A stretch of 6,607 nucleotides of DNA from an uncultured Oscillibacter sp. (GTDB lineage: Bacteria; Bacillota_A; Clostridia; Oscillospirales; Oscillospiraceae). Each line of letters opens with the position of its first letter. The first letter of the stretch is position 1. Of this stretch, positions 1 through 4,435 are shown in pieces. Location: the NCBI GenBank assembly GCA_948902155.1, contig CAQVQZ010000122.1, forward strand, positions 1 through 6,607, written 5' to 3'. Under the pieces are notes generated by a model that worked only from the letters and a program-made list of their open reading frames with translations, had not been told where the DNA came from and ran no database searches. A program made the translations under genes and the position numbers.

Positions 1-312
1 TCCGCCGAGATCGCCACGGCCCTGGCCGTCATGGGCTTTGCCGCCATCCCCCTCCACGCCTGCGCCATTTCCGCCGTCACCGGCGTCCTCCGGGCCGGAG
101 GAGATGTGTTCTGGTCCACGGCCCTGGACGTGGCTCCCCAGTGGGTTATCTGCCTGCCGGTTACGGCCCTGGCGGCCCTGGTTTTCAAGCTGGGCTGCTG
201 GCCCATCGCCTTCGCCATCCAGCTGGAGAGCATCGTCAAGTTCCCCCTCTGCCTCTGGCGGGTCCAGGGCGGGAAGTGGATCAACGACGTCACGGGAGGG
301 GCGGAGCCATGA
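1..312 (+). CDS. MATE-family efflux transporter, C-terminal fragment
   Basis: The last 103 residues of an integral membrane protein enter from the left edge; the reading frame is open from base 1 and ends at TGA 310-312. Seen: hydrophobic segments at about residues 8-28, 45-63 and 66-80, a GVLRAGGD motif (residues 28-35) and a WIND ending near residue 93. Known: MATE drug/sodium antiporters carry a GVLRGGGDT-like loop between late helices and often end with a K..R....WIN.L pattern, so this looks like the last two or three helices of a twelve-helix protein. It would export organic cations or similar compounds from the cytoplasm using an ion gradient; the substrate cannot be told. The N-terminal nine-tenths is outside the window. 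It overlaps the next gene by four bases, implying translational coupling. A polysaccharide-flippase relative of the MOP superfamily is the alternative. Confidence 0.8.
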   Translation, partial: SAEIATALAVMGFAAIPLHACAISAVTGVLRAGGDVFWSTALDVAPQWVICLPVTALAALVFKLGCWPIAFAIQLESIVKFPLCLWRVQGGKWINDVTGGAEP

Positions 313-1139
313 GCCTCTTCCGCTGTCCCCTCTGCGCCCGGCCCCTGGAGCGGCTGGGCGGGGCGTACCGCTGCGGGGCGGGCCACAGCTTTGACGTCGC
401 CAGGGAGGGCTACGTCAACCTCCTTCCGCCCAACCAAAAGCACTCTGCCCTCCCCGGCGACGACCGGGAGATGGTGCTGGCCCGGCGGGACTTTTTATGC
501 AAACAGTATTATAGTCCGCTATTGAATACAATTAGTAATCAGCTCTTAGCTCTTCCCGAACAAGCGCCTGTCATTTTGGACGCGGGCTGCGGCGAGGGCT
601 GGTACACCGCCGGTATCTACGAGGCGCTCCGCGCCGCCGGAAAATCCCCCCGCATGGCGGGGACCGACATCTCCAAGCTGGCCCTCCGCACCGCCGGGAA
701 GCGGTGCGGGGAAATCGAGTTTGCCGTGGCGTCTTCCTACCGTCTGCCCCTGGCCGGCGGCTGCGCCGACGCGCTGCTGAACTGCTTTTCGCCCCTGGCG
801 CTGGAGGAGTTCCGGCGGGTGCTGCGGCCCGGCGGGCGGTTCCTCTACGTGGTGCCGGGCCCCATGCACCTGTGGGAGATGAAGGAAATCCTCTATGAAA
901 ACCCCTATCCCAACGAGGAGAAAGAAACGCCCTACGACGGCTTCACCTACCGGGAGATCATCCCGGTGGATGAAACGATCTGCCTGGAAAACCGGGAGGA
1001 CATCCGGAACCTGTTCCGCATGACGCCCTACGCCTGGAAGACCCCCAAGTCCGGGGCGGAGCGCCTGGCGGCGCTGGAGCGGCTGGAGACCCGGATATCC
1101 TTCCGGGTCCACGTGTTTGAAAAGAGCCAGGACGCCTGA
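309..1139 (+). CDS. rlmA: 23S rRNA (guanine-N1-)-methyltransferase, RlmA family
   Basis: A 276-residue SAM-dependent methyltransferase, close to the usual length of about 270. Seen: an N-terminal zinc ribbon with C6, C9, C22 and H26, followed by the family signature GHSFDVAREGYVNLL (residues 25-39), then SAM motif I LDAGCGEG (90-97), an acidic residue at D120 for the second SAM motif, and the loop NCFSPL (158-163). Known: RlmA enzymes methylate N1 of a guanine in hairpin 35 of 23S rRNA (G745 in Gram-negatives, G748 in the Gram-positive TlrB/RlmAII type, which affects tylosin-class macrolide sensitivity). The G748 type is inferred only from the likely Gram-positive host. The start at 309 is chosen because GGAGGGG (295-301) precedes it at good spacing, it lies in an ATGA overlap with the transporter stop, and the zinc ribbon begins at once; a longer upstream extension in this frame has no homology. 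Codons 62-90 are unusually A/T-rich (see findings). Confidence 0.88.
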   Translation: MSLFRCPLCARPLERLGGAYRCGAGHSFDVAREGYVNLLPPNQKHSALPGDDREMVLARRDFLCKQYYSPLLNTISNQLLALPEQAPVILDAGCGEGWYTAGIYEALRAAGKSPRMAGTDISKLALRTAGKRCGEIEFAVASSYRLPLAGGCADALLNCFSPLALEEFRRVLRPGGRFLYVVPGPMHLWEMKEILYENPYPNEEKETPYDGFTYREIIPVDETICLENREDIRNLFRMTPYAWKTPKSGAERLAALERLETRISFRVHVFEKSQDA

Positions 1140-1181
1140 ATCTGAGAACCTGCATTCATTTTTAGCGAGAGGAGACTTCTC

Positions 1182-1883
1182 ATGAAACCCAATTACACCC
1201 GTTCCGCCCTCATCCTCATCGACATGGAAAACGGCTTTGTGGATCACCGGGGCGGCCACTGCATCAAGGGGGCCCAGGCCACGGTCCCCGCCTGCGCCCA
1301 CGCCCTGGACCTGGCCCGGTCCAAGGGCATCCCCGTCTTCTTCGTCAAGCGCATCTACCGCGCGGACGGCAGCGACGTGGAGCTGACCCGCTACGCCGCC
1401 TGGAAGGCGGGTGGGCACGCCTGCACCCCCGCCTCCACCGGCCCCAACAGCGCCCAGGCCCCGGAGGCTCTCCGGCCCCAGCCGGGGGATTACACCATCA
1501 TCAAGCCCCGCTGGAGCGCCTTTTTCCAGACGGAGCTGGACCTGATCCTCCGCCGCCTGGACGTGCGGACGGTGCTCCTGGCCGGGACCACCACCCCCAA
1601 CTGCGTCCGCACCACCTGCTACGACGCCATTGCCCTGGAATACAACACCGTGGTCCTCACGGACTGCTGTTCCTCTCAGACGGAGGAGATTCAGCGGGTG
1701 AACCTGGAGGACATGCAGCGGGTGGGGGCCATCCTGATGGACAACGCCGCTTTTGCCGCCTACGGCCCTGAAACCGTGGAGGACCTCTCCGCCGCCATCC
1801 GGGGGGAAATGCTGGCCTCCGGCGTGTTCCCGGAGCCCTTCCGGGCGGACGCCGAGTCCGTGGGCTGGACGGACCGCTGGTGA
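1182..1883 (+). CDS. Isochorismatase-like cysteine hydrolase
   Basis: A 233-residue protein of the isochorismatase/nicotinamidase fold. Seen: beta-strand ALILIDMENGFVD (residues 9-21) giving nucleophile-activating D14; lysine K108 in TIIKPRWSAF (105-114); and the catalytic cysteine C141 in GTTTPNCVRTTCYDA (135-149), with the cis-peptide region just before it. The whole Asp-Lys-Cys triad is therefore intact. Known: the family hydrolyses amides or vinyl ethers (nicotinamide, N-carbamoylsarcosine, ureidoacrylate, isochorismate). The substrate cannot be assigned; the long insert at residues 60-104 and absence of the carrier-protein domain of EntB argue against isochorismatase proper. AGAGGAG (1168-1174) lies seven bases before the ATG. 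It follows rlmA by 42 bp with no visible terminator, so co-transcription is possible. It lies 280 bp before iolE, and no link to inositol breakdown is established. Confidence 0.87.
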   Translation: MKPNYTRSALILIDMENGFVDHRGGHCIKGAQATVPACAHALDLARSKGIPVFFVKRIYRADGSDVELTRYAAWKAGGHACTPASTGPNSAQAPEALRPQPGDYTIIKPRWSAFFQTELDLILRRLDVRTVLLAGTTTPNCVRTTCYDAIALEYNTVVLTDCCSSQTEEIQRVNLEDMQRVGAILMDNAAFAAYGPETVEDLSAAIRGEMLASGVFPEPFRADAESVGWTDRW

Positions 1884-1891
1884 GGGCGCGT

Positions 1892-1909
1892 GCAATTGTG
1901 AACGTTTGC
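1892..1909. promoter_or_regulatory. Imperfect palindrome, possible operator
   Basis: The 18 bases GCAATTGTGAACGTTTGC have GCAA/TTGC ends and an inner GT/AC pair, 6 of 9 symmetric pairs matching. It is just after the hydrolase stop codon in the upstream region of iolE. LacI-type and other HTH regulators bind sites of this sort, and inositol operons are commonly repressor-controlled, but no regulator gene is in the window and the symmetry is modest. Confidence 0.2.
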
Positions 1910-1929
1910 GTAAATTCTCGCGTCTCTTC

Positions 1930-1965
1930 CGTCAAAGCGTAAAAAAAGCCACAGACGCTTTGGCG
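1930..1965. promoter_or_regulatory. Inverted repeat upstream of iolE (operator or hairpin)
   Basis: CAAAGCGT (1933-1940) is matched exactly by ACGCTTTG (1955-1962); the arms extend outward by one G-U and two G-C pairs to 1930 and 1965, giving eleven pairs around a 14-base A-rich loop. No T-run follows directly, so a Rho-independent terminator for the hydrolase gene is not convincing. It lies some 40 bp upstream of the best promoter candidate. A regulator binding site is one reading, an RNA hairpin at the end of the upstream transcript the other. Confidence 0.4.
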
Positions 1966-1971
1966 AAATCG

Positions 1972-1986
1972 GAAAATTTTCGAAAA
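1972..1986. promoter_or_regulatory. Two overlapping 10-bp palindromes
   Basis: GAAAATTTTC (1972-1981) and TTTTCGAAAA (1977-1986) are both perfect palindromes and overlap by five bases in an A/T-rich stretch immediately upstream of the candidate iolE promoter. They could be protein-binding sites or simply bendable UP-element-like A/T tracts; short palindromes of A and T arise easily by chance. Confidence 0.25.
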
Positions 1987-2001
1987 AGGCCGGAATACCC
2001 G

Positions 2002-2030
2002 TTGATTTTTTGACCGAAAAATGCTACTTT
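2002..2030 (+). promoter_or_regulatory. Candidate sigma-A promoter for iolE
   Basis: TTGATT (2002-2007) matches the -35 consensus at four of six bases. After a 17-base spacer TACTTT (2025-2030) matches the -10 at three of six, helped by an extended -10 TG at 2022-2023. It sits in the A/T-rich strip between the hydrolase and iolE, where a promoter would be expected, and would start transcription near 2037, giving a leader of about 125 nt that includes the hairpin at 2055-2084. The match is weak. Confidence 0.3.
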
Positions 2031-2054
2031 GTTCATGGCGAAAACGATTGCGGA

Positions 2055-2084
2055 AAAGACCCGCGCGGCGTTTGCCGGGTCTTT
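2055..2084 (+). terminator. Terminator-like hairpin in the iolE leader
   Basis: AAAGACCCG (2055-2063) pairs perfectly with CGGGTCTTT (2076-2084), a nine-pair stem with a 12-base loop, A-rich before and T-rich at its 3' side. A run of six T follows at 2097-2102. It may end readthrough from the upstream genes, or, if the promoter at 2002-2030 is real, act as an attenuator of iolE. The T-tract right after the stem is short and interrupted (TTTC), which weakens the plain terminator reading. Confidence 0.5.
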
Positions 2085-2147
2085 CTGCTCCGCCGGTTTT
2101 TTCATCCTGCCCCGGGTCCCCGGCGGGTCCCGGACGGGCAAAATTTC

Positions 2148-2155
2148 AAGGAGGT
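2148..2155 (+). promoter_or_regulatory. iolE ribosome binding site
   Basis: AAGGAGGT is fully complementary to the 16S rRNA 3' end and lies eight bases before ATG 2164. It decides the iolE start: the same frame is open back to 2029, but those upstream start codons have no comparable site and the extension would run through the leader hairpin. Confidence 0.9.
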
Positions 2156-2163
2156 CGTTTCCT

Positions 2164-3066
2164 ATGTTTGATCCCAAAACTGTATCCCTGGGCATCGCGC
2201 CCATCGGCTGGTGCAATGACGATATGCCGGAGCTGGGCGCGGAGAACACGTTCCAGCAGATTGTCAGCGAGATGGCGCTGGCGGGCTTCACCGGCTGCGA
2301 GATCGGCAACAAATATCCCTCCGACCCTGCGGAGCTGAAGAAGGCCCTGGACCTGCGGGGCATGCGCATCGCCAGCCGCTGGTATTCCTCCTTCATCCTG
2401 ACCCGCCCCTTCGAGGAGGAGGAGAAGGATTTCAAGGCCAACCTGGACTTCCTGGCCGCTGTGGGCGCGAACCGCATCAACGTCAGCGAGCAGAGCTATT
2501 CCATCCAGGGCCAGATGGACACCCCCGTCCTCACCGGCGGGCACAAGCACGTGATGAACGACGAGGAGTGGGCCCGCTTCTGCGACGGGCTGAACAAGCT
2601 GGGCAAGATTGCGGCTGACCGGGGCTTCAAGCTCTGTTTCCACCACCACATGGGCACGGTGGTCCAGACCAGCGAGGAAACGGACCGCATGATGGCCAAC
2701 ACCGACCCGAACTATGTGTTCCTGTGCTATGATACCGGCCACTTCACCTTTGCCGGGGAAGACCCCCTGACCATGCTCAAGAAGTACGTGGACCGCGTGG
2801 GCCACGTCCATCTGAAGGACATGCGCCTGCCCGTGGTGGAAGAGGCCCGGAAGAACAACTGGAGCTTCCTCCAGGCCGTCCGCAACGGCGCGTTCACCGT
2901 CCCCGGCGACGGCAACGTGGACTTCGACCCCGTGTTCAAGGTGCTGTCCGACGCGGGCTATCAGGGCTGGCTGCTGGTGGAGGCCGAGCAGGACCCCGCC
3001 AAGGCCAATCCCCTGGAGTACGCCATGAAGGGGCGGAAGTACATCAAGGAGCATACGGGACTCTAA
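2164..3066 (+). CDS. iolE: Myo-inosose-2 dehydratase
   Basis: A 300-residue cytoplasmic enzyme of the xylose-isomerase-like TIM-barrel family that removes water from 2-keto-myo-inositol (scyllo-inosose) to give 3D-(3,5/4)-trihydroxycyclohexane-1,2-dione, the second step of inositol breakdown. Seen: the IolE N-terminal signature GIAPIGWCNDDMPELG (residues 10-25), HHHMGT (160-165), CYDTGH (188-193), HVHLKD (214-219), PGDGNVDF (247-254) and VEAEQDP (272-278). The histidines, aspartates and glutamates at the barrel strand ends match the divalent-metal site known for this family. The length is normal, and no frameshift or missing motif is visible. The start is fixed by a perfect Shine-Dalgarno at 2148-2155. 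It is the first gene of the visible iol cluster; 388 non-coding bases separate it from iolB, which is long for an operon. Confidence 0.95.
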   Translation: MFDPKTVSLGIAPIGWCNDDMPELGAENTFQQIVSEMALAGFTGCEIGNKYPSDPAELKKALDLRGMRIASRWYSSFILTRPFEEEEKDFKANLDFLAAVGANRINVSEQSYSIQGQMDTPVLTGGHKHVMNDEEWARFCDGLNKLGKIAADRGFKLCFHHHMGTVVQTSEETDRMMANTDPNYVFLCYDTGHFTFAGEDPLTMLKKYVDRVGHVHLKDMRLPVVEEARKNNWSFLQAVRNGAFTVPGDGNVDFDPVFKVLSDAGYQGWLLVEAEQDPAKANPLEYAMKGRKYIKEHTGL

Positions 3067-3070
3067 GTCT

Positions 3071-3096
3071 CAAAGAGGGGACTTCGTCCCCCTTTG
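3071..3096 (+). repeat. Strong hairpin just after iolE
   Basis: Arms 3071-3082 and 3086-3096 form eleven pairs with a single bulged A at 3076 and a TTC loop (CAAAG, then GGGGAC against GTCCCC, then CTTTG). It begins four bases after the iolE stop. The following bases (GATTTCCCC) are not a T-tract, so it is better read as a 3'-end stabilising hairpin or a REP-type repeat than as a classic terminator. Confidence 0.5.
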
Positions 3097-3188
3097 GATT
3101 TCCCCCTCCTCGTCGGAAGAAATTCCGCTCTGTTCCGTTTCCGCCGCGAAGCGGCAAAAACTCCACCCGCTCCATTCCTTCCTCCTCT

Positions 3189-3216
3189 CCCCACAAAATC
3201 TGCGGATTTTGCGGGG
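3189..3216 (+). repeat. Hairpin with A/T-rich inner stem
   Basis: CAAAATC (3194-3200) and GATTTTG (3205-3211) pair perfectly around a TGCG loop; after one A/C mismatch CCCC (3189-3192) pairs with GGGG (3213-3216). A second hairpin, AGCCGCC (3236-3242) with GGCGGCT (3249-3255), follows 19 bases later. Confidence 0.5.
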
Positions 3217-3263
3217 GCCCCGGAAAAGGGGAAGGAGCCGCCGCCCAAGGCGGCTGGAGTCAA

Positions 3264-3303
3264 GGAATTTTTGTGACGCGCATGCCGTCGCAAAAATGAT
3301 TCC
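3264..3303 (+). repeat. 40-nt long hairpin in iolE-iolB spacer
   Basis: TTTTTGTGACG (3268-3278) pairs with CGTCGCAAAAA (3286-3296), eleven pairs including one G-U, around the loop CGCATGC. If the TG at 3297-3298 is bulged, GGAA (3264-3267) pairs with TTCC (3300-3303) to lengthen the stem. Its right flank overlaps the first copy of the ATGATTCCAAT repeat described in the findings. Confidence 0.5.
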
Positions 3304-3313
3304 AATTTATTTC
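3278..3313 (+). repeat. Degenerate copy of the iolB start region
   Basis: GCGCATG (3278-3284), then ATGATTCCAAT (3296-3306), then TATTTC (3308-3313) reappear in the same order at 3425-3431, 3446-3456 and 3461-3466, the last two being the actual iolB translation start. Spacings differ by 3 nt each. The copy has no ATG aligned with the iolB start, so it is a repeat or relic and does not begin a gene. Confidence 0.6.
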
Positions 3314-3330
3314 TCCGCATAGCGGAGAAA
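3310..3330 (+). repeat. Perfect 9-bp hairpin
   Basis: TTTCTCCGC (3310-3318) and GCGGAGAAA (3322-3330) are exact reverse complements separated by ATA. The tight triloop and perfect arms make it the cleanest inverted repeat of the spacer. No T-run follows. Confidence 0.6.
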
Positions 3331-3399
3331 CCAGGGGGCCTGGGTCCCCCGGACCCTCCGGTGAACTGCCGGGGACTCTATTGTCCCTCATGTGTACCA

Positions 3400-3415
3400 G
3401 GGGAACGCGTTCCCC
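3400..3415. promoter_or_regulatory. Perfect 16-bp palindrome upstream of iolB
   Basis: GGGGAACGCGTTCCCC is a perfect palindrome 25 bp before the iolB ribosome site. In RNA it could form a six-pair stem with a CGCG loop; in DNA it is a symmetric site of the size bound by dimeric repressors. No promoter with acceptable -35 and -10 boxes is visible beside it, so a regulatory role is inference only. Confidence 0.35.
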
Positions 3416-3440
3416 CTCCCAGAAGCGCATGAATAAAAAA

Positions 3441-3446
3441 CGGAGA
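3441..3446 (+). promoter_or_regulatory. iolB ribosome binding site
   Basis: CGGAGA lies eight bases before ATG 3455. An in-frame ATG at 3446 would begin inside this site with no spacing, so 3455 is the better start; the difference is three residues. Confidence 0.7.
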
Positions 3447-3454
3447 TGATTCCA

Positions 3455-4255
3455 ATGACCTATTTCAGCAAAAACGATGAGCTCAGGCAGGGCTACAACG
3501 CCTACATCGACACCGCCGTGGACGACATGGGCACCCAGATGGACGTGGGCCTCCTGGTGATGGAGGCGGGCGATACCTTCACCATCGAGGAGCCCGAGAA
3601 GGAGACCGCCGTGCTCCTCTTCGCCGGCAAGGTGACCTACGCCTGGGCCGGGAAGACCGTGGAGGCCGACCGCCCCGACTGCTTCCACCACGAGGCGTAC
3701 TGCCTCCTGGCAGGCCGGGGGGAGAAGATCGTCCTCACCGCCCAGGCCCACAGCGAGCTGTACATCCAGAAGACCCTGAACGAAAAGCCCTTCGAAGCCG
3801 TCATGTACACCCCCGACACCGTCCAGACCCAGCACGCCGGAAACAAGGGCGAGCTCCTGGGCTGCATGGAGCGGGAGATCAAGACCTTCTTCGACCACGA
3901 CAACGCCCCCTTCTCCAACATGGTCCTGGGCGAGGTGCTGAACCACCCCGGCAAGTGGTCCTCCTATCCCCCCCACCACCATCCCCAGCCGGAGGTCTAT
4001 TTCTACCGCTTCGACTATCCCCACGGCTTCGGCGCGGGCTTTGCCAACGGGGAAATCTACAAGACCGGGCACAACGGCCTTGCCGTCATCACCAGCGGCT
4101 TCCACTCCCAGACCGCCGCGCCGGGCTACGCCATGTGCTACGCCTGGGGCATCCGCCATCTGGAGGGCGACCCCTGGCTGAAGACCCGCATCGACGACAA
4201 GGAGCACGAGTGGCTCTGGAAGGCGGACGCCAACGAGCACATTTACCAGGGCTGA
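3455..4255 (+). CDS. iolB: 5-deoxy-glucuronate isomerase
   Basis: A 266-residue bicupin enzyme of normal family length (about 270). It converts 5-deoxy-D-glucuronate, the IolD product, to 2-deoxy-5-keto-D-gluconate in the cytoplasm. Seen: a degenerate N-terminal cupin half (about residues 30-110) and, in the second half, NHPGKWSSYPPHHHPQPE (163-180), where H174, H176 and E180 are the likely metal ligands, with a further histidine at H217 in TSGFHSQTAAPGY. The motif VYFYRF (181-186) is typical of IolB. No frameshift or missing residue is seen. The gene sits between long structured spacers, 388 bp upstream and 180 bp downstream. Its own start region is partly duplicated 150 bp upstream. Transcription may come from iolE readthrough or an unrecognised internal promoter. 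Confidence 0.95.
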   Translation: MTYFSKNDELRQGYNAYIDTAVDDMGTQMDVGLLVMEAGDTFTIEEPEKETAVLLFAGKVTYAWAGKTVEADRPDCFHHEAYCLLAGRGEKIVLTAQAHSELYIQKTLNEKPFEAVMYTPDTVQTQHAGNKGELLGCMEREIKTFFDHDNAPFSNMVLGEVLNHPGKWSSYPPHHHPQPEVYFYRFDYPHGFGAGFANGEIYKTGHNGLAVITSGFHSQTAAPGYAMCYAWGIRHLEGDPWLKTRIDDKEHEWLWKADANEHIYQG

Positions 4256-4261
4256 CGCTCA

Positions 4262-4420
4262 TTCAATCAGGAATCAGGAGTTAGAAATTAGGAATTTTCC
4301 TCTTGAAGATGGAGTTCTTGTATTTCGGACCCTGTTCCTAATGAGAACATCCGCTTGAGTTGAAAAGACTTCTGGTTTTCACACAATTCCTAATTCCTCA
4401 TTCCTAATTTCTAATTTGAA
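4262..4420. mobile_element. MITE-like AT-rich element with terminal inverted repeats
   Basis: The iolB-iolD spacer is much richer in A/T than its surroundings. Bases 4265-4296 align with the reverse complement of 4385-4416 at 26 of 32 positions, including a perfect 15-bp match between 4281-4295 (TTAGAAATTAGGAAT) and 4400-4414. TTCAA (4262-4266) and TTGAA (4416-4420) extend the ends. Within the ends are short direct repeats: AATCAGG twice in tandem (4265-4278) and ATTCCTAATT twice (4386-4395, 4400-4409). The centre of about 90 bp has no credible gene. Size, base composition and repeats fit a non-autonomous miniature element or an intergenic palindromic repeat; a CA at each flank could be a 2-bp target duplication but is too short to prove it. 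Read as RNA it would form a long hairpin just before the iolD ribosome site. Confidence 0.55.
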
Positions 4421-4435
4421 CAGGAGGTTTTTCCA

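Larger units (their letters stand above)
3067..3454 (+). repeat. iolE-iolB spacer: dense run of hairpins, no gene
   Basis: I find no credible gene in these 388 bases; the open frames across it lack ribosome sites and give low-complexity proline/lysine-rich translations. Short inverted repeats follow one another: 3071-3096, 3143-3155, 3189-3216, 3236-3255, 3264-3303, 3310-3330, 3342-3356 (GGGTCC/GGACCC), 3372-3387 (GGGAC/GTCCC) and 3400-3415. ACTCC (3160-3164) and GGAGT (3256-3260) could close a domain of about 100 nt around two of them. The first and eighth hairpins share GGGGACT...GTCCC. Possible readings are a cluster of REP-like intergenic repeats, an RNA-processing or stability region between iolE and iolB, or a structured RNA. 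No long T-run makes any of them an obvious terminator. Confidence 0.6.

Noticed and set aside
141..308. N-terminal extension of rlmA
   Set aside because: It overlaps the MATE C-terminus, has no family similarity, and the zinc ribbon begins immediately after ATG 309, which has its own ribosome site.
546..1895. Long minus-strand open frame opposite rlmA and the hydrolase
   Set aside because: It spans two well-supported plus-strand genes and the gap between them; the composition is that of an antisense shadow.
2111..2139. GC-rich repeats GGGTCCC just before the iolE ribosome site as a separate terminator
   Set aside because: The arms give only four to six pairs in several registers and no T-run follows; they are more informative as alternative partners of the leader hairpin.
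2029..2163. Open in-frame extension upstream of iolE, with TTG 2029 and ATG 2035 as possible starts
   Set aside because: The perfect Shine-Dalgarno at 2148-2155 points to ATG 2164, the IolE family N-terminus begins there, and the extension runs through the leader hairpin without any ribosome site of its own.
3094..3276. Sixty-codon open frame in the iolE-iolB spacer
   Set aside because: It needs a TTG start, has no ribosome site, and its translation is low-complexity and rich in proline, lysine and alanine, as expected from hairpin repeats.
3446..3454. ATG 3446 as iolB start
   Set aside because: It directly abuts GGAG with no spacing; ATG 3455 in the same frame has the proper eight-base gap.
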